Assembly (NCBI GenBank): GCA_922989275.2
Contig: OV277861.1
Location: 28,364,479-28,428,478, forward strand
DNA: 64,000 nucleotides
Direction of reading: 5' to 3'
Source: Gari tellinella
Taxonomy: Eukaryota > Mollusca > Bivalvia > Cardiida > Psammobiidae
Part shown: positions 31,331-42,140 of the stretch, in pieces
Layout of the letters: every line of letters starts with the position of its first letter
Numbering within the stretch: position 1 is the first letter of the stretch
Translations under genes and position numbers: made by a program
The notes under the pieces: model-generated
Told to the model about the DNA's origin: nothing
Database searches by the model: none
Seen by the model: the letters and a program-made list of their open reading frames with translations, nothing else

Positions 31331-31608
31331 CAGTCTTATGTTTTTATTTTTTGAGAACGATTTATTGCAAAACATTCACACAAATAGTGATGGTTTATTT
31401 AGTACTAATGGAATCAAGATGTATATATTACTCTTTTGTGATGATGCAGTGCTGTTTGCTGAAACACCACAAGATGACCGCGAACGTTATTGTTTGACAT
31501 GGAGCCTAAAAATTAACACTGCTAAGACAAACAAATAATGATTTTTGAAAAGGGGCGCCATACTGAACATAATTTTACAATCAACAATACAATTTTAGAC
31601 ATAACTTA
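31322..31608 (+). pseudogene. LINE reverse-transcriptase palm fragment
   Basis: YILLFCDDAVLFAETPQ (the F/YxDD catalytic motif with FCDD), then WSLKINTAKTNK, then after a +1 shift IMIFEKGRHTEHNFTINNT. This order (xxDDxxLFA, LKINxxKT, KxMIFxKGR) is the core of non-LTR reverse transcriptases. Both ends are missing and it is dead. Confidence 0.9.
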
Positions 31609-31609
31609 G

Positions 31610-31765
31610 ACTCTTTGTTATGCCTTCTCCGCACGGGTCCGAATCTCGACAGGCTCGTTGTTTTCTTTGAAATATTTTTTTAATTTAAATATTTTTTCTT
31701 AAACTAAACTTTACGTGTTTATAAAAGCGTATTGCATCCATTTACGAAATTAGGCAAATTTGATT
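31610..31765 (+). mobile_element. 3' fragment of the tRNA-cassette TTAA element, copy 3
   Basis: A B-box relic CGGGTCCGAATCTCGACAGG is followed by TTTGAAATATTTTTTTAATT and TTAAACTAAACTTTACGTG, matching the 3' halves of copies 1 and 2. The terminal repeat is missing. It abuts the LINE fragment. Confidence 0.7.
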
Positions 31766-31769
31766 CCAT

Positions 31770-33480
31770 TCTCTTAAAACCTATACATGTATATAATGGG
31801 CATATCAGTGACTGATCAGGATTCAAATTATTTTCCACATTCCAGAAAACTCACGGTAAGCATGTATTTATAGCAACAGGCTGAAATAATAAAGGAAGAT
31901 CTTAAAAATGGAAGCAGGCGCTAGTTTAAAATATAGACTAAATATCATGAAGCTAAACAGCAGCTTTCTTGAATACTGACCCAGAAAACTACTCTGTAGG
32001 TAAGAACTTCACTGATACTGCAATTACATTGTCACTAACTTTTCGGCTGCTATAAAACGTCGTCTGCACAGGGTAAAAAGTACATTTCTCTTAGCTAAAA
32101 TCAGTTACCCGATTGCCAAATAGTTTGGGTCCTGATCAGACGCCGAGTTACTCGGCGTCTGATCAGGACCCAAACTGTTTGCAGATGCCAGACTGACATA
32201 AGGGCTAAGTGTTCTTGAAAGTCAGTGTACCAAGTATGTGCACGTAGACACGTACTGTATGTAGCTGTAACAGTGTAATAAATATCCGTATTTTATAGTT
32301 TCATCCGCATGCAGTTGAATGACGTAAACAATTACTTTCGGATATTATTATACAGTGCAGTACGTGCTGCTGTCAAATTGAAAAATTAACTTAAAATTGA
32401 AAGGAGAACTAGTGAATATATTAAATACAACATATCTACATAACGGATTATCGCTCAAGGTATGCTTAGTAAATATATTACATTAAATTAAATGTTTTAT
32501 TTGTTACTATCACATTTAACCCTAGCTAAGAGAATACCCGTCATTTATCAATAGTGCACGTGCTAAAATTATATCTGTCATATGAAAACAGTGTAGACCC
32601 TGATCAGAGGGCTCCTCTGATAAAGGTCTGCACTGTTTTTCATTTTGCAATATACTGCAGAAAACAGCCCTAAATTGTTGAATGGACAATGCTAATTCAA
32701 ATTAATAGTAGTCCATTGATGACCGTTCGTTGCCACAATGTTTTCTGCAATTTATATTTCAAAATCACAAACAACATCGATCCTGATCAGAGGGTTCCTT
32801 CAGGACCCCTTTGATCTGGGTCGACACTGTTTGCATAAGACAAATGCTTTCTATACAAGTAAACTGTTTCACAGTTTATAATAGACGATTATACTTGTCG
32901 TTAGGAGTGAACATGTTAAGGACACAAAAAGAAGAGTCGGGGTTATATTAGTGTCTAGGTTTCACTGAAGCTGTTTGGGGCATATCAGTGCGAATGCGGA
33001 CCATGCTCTAAGTATTTCCGCTCAAACAGTATAGCCTGATTGTTAGTACAGATGCGGATCTGACGTTTTAACCTTGGAATACGGGTCATTTCGAGTTTTC
33101 GAGATCCGACAGGACTGTATTATACCCTTTCACAGAGCTCTAGATAAGGGGAGTATTTCCTCTATAAGTTGCACCTGTCTCAAATACCACAATCCTTTTT
33201 AAGTGGTCTTCTAAATACAGTAAATAGCGGATTTTTTTTGTAAGCCCAAGGTTAACCCATTCACTGCCTTACCCCGAGTACAATTTTGAGTTATTTGCGT
33301 AACGTGTCGGCTGATCGAAACTGTTTGACACTCATTTCAATACAGCAAGTACTTTACTATAGTGTTTGCGTGTGCTTCACATGTGTTGTCTGCTTTTATT
33401 TCTCGAATTTAGATTTTAGTCATTTTGACTTTAGAAATATTTACAGCCAGGTAACCCGGTTTCTTTAATATCTGACTGTA
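31770..33480. other. No gene; several palindromic MITE cores
   Basis: A perfect standalone hairpin at about 32110-32182 (CCAAATAGTTTGGGTCCTGA, with GATCAGACGCCGAG at the turn), family H-like copies at 32585-32645 and 32760-32910, a family B fragment at 33050-33120 and a family C end at 33136-33165. Confidence 0.6.
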
Positions 33481-33483
33481 AAT

Positions 33484-33731
33484 CAGGGCTGCCATTTCTC
33501 CGGATTTTTCCTAAGTATTCGGATTTTTATCCTAGCAGATCGTAGCTTAAAACAGACTGAAAGCAAAGCAGAATGCGCCTTAATGCGCATTCTGCTTTAC
33601 TTTCAACCTGTGTTAAGCAGTTATGTGTCTTCAAAACAAGAAACAGACTTTGGGGTAAAGGTACGATTAGAAAAATTTGGTCTGAAAATTTGAAATCTTA
33701 GGATTTTTATGATCAACTTATGGCGGCCCTG
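33484..33731 (+). mobile_element. 248-bp CAGGGCTGCCA element with 6-bp target duplication
   Basis: CAGGGCTGCCATTTCTCCGG ... TGGCGGCCCTG, flanked by GTAAAT at 33478-33483 and 33732-33737. Its middle is the right half of family A with its palindrome (GAAAGCAAAGCAGAATGCGC and inverse). It is an uninterrupted relative of 9327-10115. Confidence 0.9.
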
Positions 33732-33836
33732 GTAAATCGTTTGCAACGGAAATCATTGAGTTTGCATTAATAAACGCATTTATTGAAAGAATTAACGCTA
33801 TGACACAAATTGTGACAATTTTACATTTTTTCCCAG

Positions 33837-34440
33837 CATAATGAGCGGAATAAGACTTTCGACACTTCTTTCAAGGGGCGGAAATGAGGCGTTCAGACAG
33901 GGCTGCCGACTATCACGCAGGAGCTCGATGCGGCGGGCAAGTGCAAGTGCGGACCCCACTCCAAACTACGTGGAAAATATGCAGCGACGCCCATCCTTAC
34001 AACAAAAAGGTAAAACTACATGTACCCGGCGTCGTCCTTCATTGCGACGGGCTAGCACTGTAGACGGGACCTTTCGAAGGGGGCAGAATATAAGTCGTAG
34101 GACCACATTACGGACAAGTGTAGAAACTGTCCCTCAACCGGAAGAACACTTACCGCGAATACGTCGGGCAAGTGTCAGTAGGTCCTTCGGGCAGACAGGG
34201 CAAGTACTTCGTAGAGCGTCGTTACGGACAAGCATGAAAGAGACTGTTAAGCATGGGTGGCGAATACCCTTGAGGACGCCATTGCGGGCAAGTCTTACAG
34301 CACTGAACGACGGTAAATCAAAACACGGCGTAGTGGAGGATAATTTGAAATCCGTGTCTCATGTTTTAACTCTGTTACGCCAGAAAAGCAGCAAAAGACT
34401 TTTGTCTGGACTCCAAAGCTGGCGCATTTCGAAATACTAA
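33837..34440 (+). CDS. Novel Arg/Ser-rich basic protein with RRxS/T repeats, 199 aa
   Basis: A single uninterrupted ORF runs from ATG 33841 to TAA 34440; the in-frame stop at 33793 fixes the start. A pyrimidine tract and CAG (33834-33836) end five bases before the ATG, so a 5'UTR intron is likely. GC content is well above the surroundings, supporting coding use. About 33 of 199 residues are Arg. Eight RRx[S/T] motifs occur (phospho-sites at residues 29, 34, 52, 67, 72, 89, 111, 127), in degenerate repeats of about 20-30 aa with the core RRxSLRxxS. Residues 123-128 are LRRASL, the classic PKA substrate core. There is no signal peptide, membrane segment or known domain; most looks disordered. 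The C-terminus (LTLLRQKSSKRLLSGLQSW) may be helical. It could be a PKA target, a chromatin/sperm basic protein, or a lineage-specific gene; function unknown. Confidence 0.6.
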
Positions 34441-34449
34441 GAACTGAAG

Positions 34450-34699
34450 TACAGTGGAGAATCTGTTATTCTTTCCCGTTTAAACGCAAACGTACGCAAA
34501 CGCAAAGCACTAAAACGTAGAAAAGTACAACTTTTGGACAATTCTTATATTTCTTGTTTATCTTGGTGGCAAACAGTTTGGAGCCTGATCAGACGCCGGG
34601 TTACCCGGCGTCTGATCTGGCTCCAAACTGTTTGCACTGCAAATAATAGTTTTAGCGTAAACGCGTTTATTGGGAAAGAATAACAGATTCTCCACTGTA
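34450..34699. mobile_element. Family E MITE (Tc1/mariner type)
   Basis: TACAGTGGAGAATCTGTTAT(TCTTTCCC) and the inverse at the right end, 250 bp, TA at both edges. The central hairpin is GCAAACAGTTTGGAGCCTGA with GACGCCGGGTTACCCGGCG at the turn. It begins 10 bp after the stop codon of the 199-aa ORF. Confidence 0.93.
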
Positions 34700-34823
34700 C
34701 ATATGCAGTTAAACTGTTATACAAAGATAACGTACAAGTCTTATATAAGGTTGTTGCTTAATGCAGGACACAAAGCAGTGCCGACAGCTCCTTCAGGAGC
34801 TTTCTCATTACAGTTTGTCCTGC

Positions 34824-35059
34824 ATTAACTCTTTCCTCCCTGAAACTTTAAGTGGACAATTCCAGTTTCCATTTTTGTTTAGTCCATTTCTGACTTTTAA
34901 GCGTTGTTTTTGTCAATGTTTGGCATATTATGACAAACAGTGAAGACCCTGATCACCTCTGATCTGGGTCTTCACTGTTTGCACAGGACAAGTATACTAT
35001 TCACATATACACTGTTTGAAAAGGACGCATATATGCGGGACTAGGGTTCAAAGGGTTAA
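34824..35059. mobile_element. Family H MITE, full length, TTAA ends
   Basis: TTAACTCTTTCCTCCCTGAA ... TTCAAAGGGTTAA. The central hairpin is CAAACAGTGAAGACCCTGAT and its inverse. Confidence 0.85.
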
Positions 35060-35384
35060 GCAGTGTTTAAAAGAATGTCTATGTCTTGTTATAAGTTGGT
35101 CGATTAACACATGTTTTACTGTACGCAACTCCAATCAGTGGTGTAACTTAGACAAAGTTTGGCTGTACGCCATAGGAGAAAACAATTGTGAATCATTCCA
35201 GTGCATGTACTCTCTAAAACCTTTGAATGCCAATCACAATGAGCAAAGTGCAGCTTATCCTGGAGAGAAGATTCCGCGGAAGTCTTGCTTATCTTTAATG
35301 CATATATTATGTATAAAATATAAATACATGTTTTGCAAGAATAAAAGTAAACATGTGTGTACCAAAGTTTACAAATTTGTATAA

Positions 35385-35581
35385 TACAATCGAAACTCGA
35401 TATTTCGAACTCGCTTAAATCGGCCTTAACAGTATTTCTTAAGTTTAATTTCGATAACTCGCTCACGCTTAAGTTGAACATAGCCGTATTTCAAAGTTAA
35501 AACGTAGATAAGCCACATTTTAACTTTAAATATGGGTAAATTCGAGCTAACGCGAGTTCGTATTATTGAGTTTGGACTGCA
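35385..35581. mobile_element. Family B MITE
   Basis: TACAATCGAAACTCGATATT at the left and GAGTTTGGACTGCA at the right, with TTTCAAAGTTAAAACG and a decayed central palindrome. Confidence 0.85.
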
Positions 35582-35731
35582 TTTCATTCGCTTCGGACGT
35601 CAATTCAACTTACTGCATCTAGTTTAATTAAACTACTAGTAGAAATTCTGTATAAGATTTAGCTTTTGTTTGAAACTTAATTTCATTTCAAAATTTTCCC
35701 AAGGAATGCATACGGTTAACACATTGAATAC

Positions 35732-36323
35732 TTAAGAAATAATCTATGTTCTACCGTTGTGAAACGGTATTTTACAACGGTTGGGAGTTGTGGTGCGCAG
35801 GAATTGACCACGAAGGCCTGAGTGGTCAATTCCTGCGCACCACAACGACCGACCGTTGTAAAATACAGTTTCACAACGGTAGAACATAGATTATTTCGAT
35901 TCTCACATGACCAGATGTAAGGAAATTCATTAGAAAGGAAATCAAATGTTCCATACTTATTTCCTCAGCGGATGAAGTTTTTCGACCGAATAACTTTTTC
36001 CGCGGCATTACAAGAATCTAACACCCATAAGCAAATTTACAATTACCGATCCATAATCTGGCATAGAACAAACATTACATCAAACAAGACAGAAGAATGA
36101 GAAAATTACTGTAACGTTACTGGTTAAAAGTATATGGTCTTTACGGGCTATATGAATAACGAAAGAAATTTAAAAAACATAACGTATGAACGCACGTGGT
36201 CACGTCATGTCATATAACCGTGGGAGGAGCGGGGTAGGGAAGAGCGTGGTATACCGTCTCAGGTATACCACGATAGACCTGTTCTTTGTGTATAGAGACG
36301 AATTCACGTGTCATGTTAGAATA
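35732..36323 (+). mobile_element. Family F element, left copy of an inverted pair
   Basis: A long hairpin at 35738-35898 (AATAATCTATGTTCTACCGT / inverse; loop arm GGAATTGACCAC) is followed by a ~425-bp tail ending TCATGTTAGAATA. It is nearly identical to the inverted copy 39698-40300. The tail contains a second palindrome, CGTGGTATACCGTCTCAGGT(ATACCACG). Confidence 0.92.
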
Positions 36324-36571
36324 GTCCTTTACAAACACTGTAATTGTTTTATTATTATTATTATTGTTATTGTTATAATATTATAAGTGTACTTGTTACT
36401 ATTATTATAAGCTGTTGCTATTTTTATAATTATAACATCGTTTAATGAATACATGCATGTTGCTAACAGCGAAATCCCGGACCCAGGGGGCTCTGAAACT
36501 TTTTCCGTTTGAAGTTTCAGGGACCTAAGATGGGTTAAATGTATGGCGAGGTTGACCCTTTCAACAGTAGC

Positions 36572-36821
36572 TACAGTGGAGAATGTGTTATTCTTTCCCA
36601 ATAAACGCGTTTACGCTAAAGCTATTATTTGCAGTGCAAACAGTTTGGAGCCAGATCAGACGCCGGGTAACCCGGCGTCTGACCAGGCTCCAAACTGTTT
36701 GCCACCAAGATAAACATGAATTATCAGAATTGTCCAAAAGTTGTACTTTTCTACGTTTTAGTGCTTTGCGTTTGCGTACGTTTGCGTTTAAACGGGAAAG
36801 AATAACAGAGTCTCCACTGTA
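36572..36821. mobile_element. Family E MITE, second copy, inverted
   Basis: The same 28-bp ends (TACAGTGGAGAATGTGTTAT ...) and the same central hairpin as 34450-34699, in the opposite orientation and about 95% alike by eye. Confidence 0.92.
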
Positions 36822-36899
36822 ACCCTTGAATGCCATTAGGTGTTCTTGTTGTTGTTAGCTATCAAAACATGAACCAGTCTACTTCGAAGTCTAGGTACT

Positions 36900-37045
36900 G
36901 CAGTTTAATAGATACTGGTCTAAATTACAAAACAGTGTAGACCCTGATCAGAGGGCTCATGACGAAGCCCTCTGATCGGGGTCTACACTGCTTGAACATG
37001 TAATGAGTATACTTTAAACAGGTACATGGTGTTTGAAAGGGTTAA
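36900..37045. mobile_element. Family H MITE (partial) with hairpin
   Basis: CAAAACAGTGTAGACCCTGA, TCAGAGGGCTCATGA and inverse, ending GGGTTAAG. Confidence 0.75.
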
Positions 37046-37169
37046 GTGAAATTCCATCGTCCATTTTTCTAGCAAGAATAACGTTTCTAGATGCTCCAGT
37101 TATTTATAACGAATGTTTCCTATGAAACACATTTCAAAGCTTTCACTGCCAGAACTTACATGTATTTCT

Positions 37170-37545
37170 ATTGATGAATTTCGATGTCACTTAAGTCGAA
37201 CATATCCGCATTTCAAAGCCTTAAAACAAACGTGACTAAGCCATGTTTAACCCATTACCCCTTAGCCTGTTTCTAGAATTGAAGGTATGTGACCACTTAA
37301 AGCAGATTGAAAGAAAAGCAGAATGTGCCTTAAGGCACATTCTGCTTTACTTTCAGCCTGCTTTAAGCCAAAATCTTCTAGAATATAGAAACTATTTCTG
37401 ATGGTACATACTTATGAATGTATAAATTAAAACTATTTTCATCGGAGGAGGAATAAATTAAAGGCGTTAAAAGGCGTATGTATGGGGTAATGGGTTAACT
37501 TCGAAAATCGGATAAGCTCGACGTTTACAAGCGACCTTGAGTAAA
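37170..37545. mobile_element. Family B MITE split by a complete family A MITE
   Basis: Family B left arm AATTTCGATGTCACTTAAGT up to CTAAGCCATGT; right remnant TTCGAAAATCGGATAAGCTC. At the split, family A (37247-37498) is inserted at TTAA. Confidence 0.8.
37247..37498 (+). mobile_element. Family A MITE, full length
   Basis: TTAACCCATTACCCC ... GGGGTAATGGGTTAA. The central palindrome is GAATGTGCCTTAAGGCACAT flanked by TTAAAGCAG.. arms. This is the best reference copy in the window. Confidence 0.93.
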
Positions 37546-37821
37546 CACAGAATGTATAAAACAGTGTGAATGTGATATTTCTAAACATTAAAGAGTTTTA
37601 ATTGTAGTGTTGTTGTTTTTCTTCAGTTATCCAGTCCAACGCAGTATAATACGTTCATGTGACTTTTTTAAAACTTCTAGTGCATAAGAAAAATATGCTT
37701 TCTGCAAAAAAAAAGTCCAGATTATCACATAATAGCGTTATAAATTGTATTTAACCATTTACTCCATAGATAGCCTTTTCCCACTACATGTACATGTAAA
37801 TATATATTACGCTTTATACTA

Positions 37822-38398
37822 AAATCAAATCAAATCAAATAGTTTATTCATACAATCAGGCCCACAGACAAAGCATAATATACAGTCAACGTAGTAGAGT
37901 AGTATTGGATGTTTTATACATGTACATGTATATAGATACGTAAATATATATATCAACACATATACCGGTAGTATACTCATTCATAGTTTGGGCGTACTAT
38001 ATGACTGCTTAAGTATTTAAAATATGTCGTTTCAAAGCAATAGCATAATATATATATTGAGCAGTATTTCTAAGTTTTGCTTCATTTGTTGTTGCTAACA
38101 AATTCTACATTTTCTGTAAGGATGGGTTGATATATACGTTTCTAGGCATAAAACTATCTCTAAAAACTGCATAAACACTACAAATAAACAGAAAGTGAAA
38201 CTCATCTTCAGCATCACCATTTGAACAAACCCTGCACAAGCGTTCTTCTCTTTCTGACTTGATGGAAACAACCTTTTTAGTCGTTCTTCTCTTGGTATAT
38301 TCCTATACCGTCCCCTTTTTATTTCCAGTTCATGTACACCTGTTCTGAACTGAGCGTAACTGTGTCTGAATTTTCTTACTGTTAAAACATCCACTTTA
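37822..38398 (-). pseudogene. 3' end of a second LINE type
   Basis: The minus strand gives VRKFRHSYAQFRTGVHELEI, KRGRYRNIPREERL, then after frameshifts FVRDSFM-like and NTAQYIYYAIALKRHILNT. R..P.E.R.C..C...EDE.HF is the usual LINE C-terminal zinc-knuckle region; here the Cys stretch is frameshifted. The 3'UTR ends at AAATCAAATCAAAT (37824). Confidence 0.82.
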
Positions 38399-38456
38399 TA
38401 CTAAGAGATTGTCAATGAATATGCACCATTAGAAACAGTCTGAACCTAACCCTTAA

Positions 38457-39003
38457 AGGGACTCGCAACCGGATGGTGTACTTGTCAAAATAAAATAAAA
38501 TACTCAAATAAAAGCAAATTTGTGGCATTATTTGGCTTCTGACATTAAAAAAATATGATCAGTCCAAAAAAAGTCTCAAGAATCGTCACCGAATCTTAGA
38601 TTTTTAGATATTTTCCATCGTTTTTCTATACCGACTAGTAGACGGTATAGTTGTTGTTGTTGCTTCTCTTCACGGGCTCAGACATAAACACGAGCCGAAT
38701 TACGAAGTTGTATGCACTTTCGATCGCTACACATTGAAATACGTTAAATCGATCCATGATAAACGGATAGTTCCGTAGTCCATTGGTCTAAGCGGTTTTC
38801 CCCTATTTTGCCTTCTGTCCGCCAATGCCGGGCCCCGGGTTCGAATCCCACCAGAGACCAATATTTTTTTTTATTGAAATACATTTGTACATTTTTTTTA
38901 AACAGAATTTCTTATCCTAAACTAATTCTTTACCATTTATATAAGCGTTTGACACATATTTACAAATTACTATTTTTAATGCACCATCTGGTTGCGAGTC
39001 GCT
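38457..39003 (+). mobile_element. TTAA-flanked element carrying a tRNA-like cassette, copy 2
   Basis: TTAA at 38453-38456 and 39004-39007; AGGGACTCGCAACCGG at the left and the inverse CTGGTTGCGAGTCGC at the right. The tRNA-like block (about 38772-38860: TAGTCCATTGGTCTAAGCGG; B box GGGTTCGAATCCC) differs from that of copy 1, while flanks match closely. Confidence 0.9.
38772..38862 (+). other. tRNA-like sequence (not a tRNA gene)
   Basis: Recognisable A box (TAGTCCATTGGTCTAAGCGG) and B box, then CACCAGAG as in copy 1. No acceptor stem pairing is apparent. Confidence 0.6.
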
Positions 39004-39039
39004 TTAACTCCTTCCTACACACACTATAGCCCAGTATAT

Positions 39040-39175
39040 TACAGTATTCCCTCTCTACAACAACACCCAATGGGAGACAAATATCGTTTGTGTATGTGTG
39101 TTGTTCGGAGGGAGTTGTTAAAAGGGAGGGAACAACAATACCCTAATACTACATTTGCAAACAGTGTGACCCCCA
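39040..39175. mobile_element. Family D MITE, left part only
   Basis: AGTATTCCCTCTCTACAACA, CACCCAATGGGAGACA, then CATTTGCAAACAGTGTGACC, where the copy breaks off at the hairpin. Confidence 0.75.
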
Positions 39176-39400
39176 GACCAGAAGCCGTTAAGATGAAAGT
39201 AAAGAAGAAAGCTGATGATTTATAAAATTAATACTTAAAAACCTTCGTTTTACCTTTCATTAAGCTGTCACCTGTCATTTGTGAAAGTGGAATTGTTTGA
39301 GGTTTTGTAAATAATGTTGTTTTTTTATGAAAACCTTTACTTCATATAACATCCCTTGTGTGTCTAGAACGTTAGAAACATATGAAACAGAGTCGTTTAA

Positions 39401-39599
39401 TTTGATTTGATTTGTTTTGATTTTACGTCGCTTTCAACAGTATTTCAGTCATATCGCGACGTCCAGCTAATTATAGGTGGAGGAAGACCCCAGAAGCCCT
39501 TTATGCACTGTTTCAGGCACAAATCGACAACTGGGTAGAACCACCGACCTTCCGCAAGCCAGCTGGAAAGCTTCCTCACATGAAAAATCCGAACGACCC
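39401..39599 (-). mobile_element. 5'-truncated SINE with 13-bp target duplication
   Basis: Same SINE family as 2821-3099, lacking the tRNA head; the minus strand has TTCATGTGAGGAAGC, CTGGCTTGCGGAAGGTCGGT and GGGGTCTTCCTCCACC. CAGAGTCGTTTAA flanks it on both sides (39388-39400, 39600-39612). Confidence 0.92.
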
Positions 39600-39697
39600 C
39601 AGAGTCGTTTAAAGGGAAACAACTATTGTGTTACAATCTTTATGTGTACCCAGAGTTACTGTTAATTGCTTCTTAATTAACACCACTGTATATAGTA

Positions 39698-40300
39698 TAT
39701 TCTAACATGACACGTGAATTCGTCTCTATAAACAAAGAACAGGTCTATCGTGGTATACCTGAGACGGTATACCACGCTCTTCCCTACCCCGCTCCTCCCA
39801 CGGTTATATGACATGACGTGACCACGTGCGTTCATGAATACGTTATGTTTTTTAAATTTCTTTCGTTATTCATATAGCCCGTAAAGACCATATACTTTTA
39901 ACCAGTAACGTTACAGTAATTTTCTCATTCTTCTGTCTTGTTTGATGTAATGTTTGTTCTATGCCAGATTATGGATCGGTAATTGTAAATTTGCTTATGG
40001 TTGTTAGATTCTTGTAATGCCGCGGAAAAAGTTATTCGGTCGAAAAACTTCATCCGCTGAGGAAATAAGTATGGAACATTTGATTTCCTTTCTAATGAAT
40101 TTCCTTACATCTGGTCATGTTAGAATCGAAATAATCTATGTTCTACCGTTGTGAAACTGTATTTTACAACGGTCGGTCGTTGTGGTGCGCAGGAATTGAC
40201 CACTCAGGCCTTCGGCCTTCGTGGTCAATTCCTGCGTACCACAACTCCCAACCGTTGTAAAATACCGTTTCACAACGGTAGAACATAGATTATTTCTTAA
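39698..40300 (-). mobile_element. Family F element, right copy of an inverted pair
   Basis: Reverse complement of 35732-36323 with few differences; the hairpin lies at its right end (about 40131-40297) and the tail at its left. The pair could fold into a 590-bp duplex with a 3.4-kb loop. Confidence 0.92.
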
Positions 40301-40307
40301 ATATAAA

Positions 40308-40469
40308 TACAGTAAAACCTCTCTATTACGACCACTAAAGTGTGTTAATCATTAGGTGTTTAGAACACGAGCTTTCTGTTTTACTGTCACCTTGATTTAA
40401 GTTGTCAACGGTTTTTGATACAACCAAAAGCCTTCTTTTTTGTGGTCGTAATAGAGAGGTTTTACTGTA
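40308..40469. mobile_element. Tc1/mariner-type MITE
   Basis: TACAGTAAAACCTCTCTATT(ACGACCAC) and its inverse, 162 bp, TA at both edges, no hairpin core. Confidence 0.92.
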
Positions 40470-40476
40470 TGTATTA

Positions 40477-41000
40477 TGTATAGGTTAGACCATGGTTGCA
40501 AGCGAATAAACGATATAGTTCGAGGGGGCGTAGCCCCCGAGAACTATGTCGTTTATTCGTGCGCAACCGTGGTCTAACCTATTTAGCACTGGCTTGGGCT
40601 CGAGAAAACAAGAAGACCCTACGTTTCTACATTTTGTTTTAGACGAAAAAGTCATTTTATTTGTAATACTTTACTTAAATTGAAAGGTTATTTCAATGTG
40701 CAGTTTGAGACATTAAGCATGCTTTAACACCAACATAAATAACGCTTATTGAAGTTCTATATGTAAGCACAATTCATTATTAATTGCCTGTTTAGGTCTC
40801 ACTGTACATTATATGACGTCATCAAGCGAGTGCAGTTCCCCTCCGATCTAGGGTTGTGACGTCAAATTGCCTTGATATGACGGAAGCTTGGAATAAGTGA
40901 GCAGGGTGTTAGTTATTTCATGGTTTTGTAAAATAAACGATATATTCACAGGTTTTTGAGGCCTCTGATTGGCCGAGAGCTCCAAGCCATGTGCTAAAAT
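40477..41000. mobile_element. Hairpin-plus-tail element
   Basis: A near-perfect hairpin at 40479-40581 (TAGGTTAGACCATGGTTGCA; turn GGGGGCGTAGCCCCC) is followed by a ~415-bp tail with its own inverted ends, TTTAGCACTGGCTTGGGCTC (40581) and GAGCTCCAAGCCATGTGCTA (40977). The layout mirrors family F. Confidence 0.7.
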
Positions 41001-41019
41001 AAGGAATCACACTGTCGGT

Positions 41020-41266
41020 TAAACCGTTTACCCCAAAAATACGTCTTTTTACTCCTTCCACTGAGGAAAATAGTTCCGATTCATTCAGTTATGAATATGT
41101 ATGATAATAACTATTTTGTATATTATAGCAGATGGTAGCTTAAAGCAGGCTGAAAGTAAAGCAGAATGTGCAATAAGGCGCATTTTGCTTAATCTTCAAG
41201 CTGCTTTAAGTGGTGATCTACATGTATGTTCAAAACTAGAATCAGGCTATGGGGTAAAGGGTTTAA
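41020..41266 (-). mobile_element. Family A MITE
   Basis: TTAAACCGTTTACCCC ... GGGGTAAAGGGTTTAA, with the GCAGGCTGAAAGTAAAGC hairpin degraded on its right arm. Confidence 0.88.
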
Positions 41267-41713
41267 CATGTTTCTATTGCAATAAGCCTATAACCTTTTA
41301 GAGAGTTTAATTGGATTGTTCGCACTTTAGTTCTGCAATAAATTGTCGCCTGCTTTAGGGAAACTTTTTGTGTGTAGATCTATGTAGAATCATGGAGAAA
41401 ATATGTGTCTGCTCCGTGGTAGAATACGCAAATACTGGTTGTTCAAGACAGGCGAATGCTGAACCATTTAAAGACTAGCGCGGAGTAATTACTCCGTGAG
41501 TTTAGTGTATACTAAAGTGGACATTGGCAACCATGTTAGACCCGGATGAGACACCGCGATACGCGCAATCTTATCGTAGTCTGCACTGTTTACTAGTTCA
41601 TGTAAAATACTTTGCTGTATGGATAAACAGATCGTCATTATATATCTACAATGAACTATTCCAGCAAGTCATGATACAGGGAGAGTTCATTGCAATATCC
41701 AGGCATTAATTGG

Positions 41714-41977
41714 TTAACCCATTTCTCCATATATATTGTCTCTTTCTGGTTTTGAAAACGAATGGCCACTTAAAGCGGCAGGTTGAAAGTAAACCAGACT
41801 GCGCCTTAATGCGCATTCTGTTTTACTTTCAGCCTACTTTAAACTATCATCTGCTAGGATGAAGAACAAATTACTAAGAGTACACACTAATGACTTAATA
41901 AGTTAACTTGGAACTATTTTCTTCATGGAGGAATAAATTAAGAGGCGTAAAAAGGCGTATTTATGGGTTAACGGGTT
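41714..41977 (+). mobile_element. Family A MITE
   Basis: GTTAACCCATTTCTCCAT ... TTATGGGTTAACGGGTTAAT, hairpin GACTGCGCCTTAATGCGCAT with arms GGTTGAAAGTAAA / TTTACTTTCAGCC. Confidence 0.88.
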
Positions 41978-42140
41978 AATGACCAGTTTCAACATTCTGA
42001 GGCCTACAATCGAAATCGTAATAAATCTATGCCATCTGCAAATTACGTCAGCTCACTACTTTTTGGTACGGCTAATTTTAACAAACTTAATTGAAATACA
42101 AGTAGGCGGCCTCTATTAGGCCTAATACCTTAGTCCTATA

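Noticed and set aside
35116..35481. 121-codon minus ORF
   Set aside because: Half of it is the family B MITE and the rest has no family resemblance.
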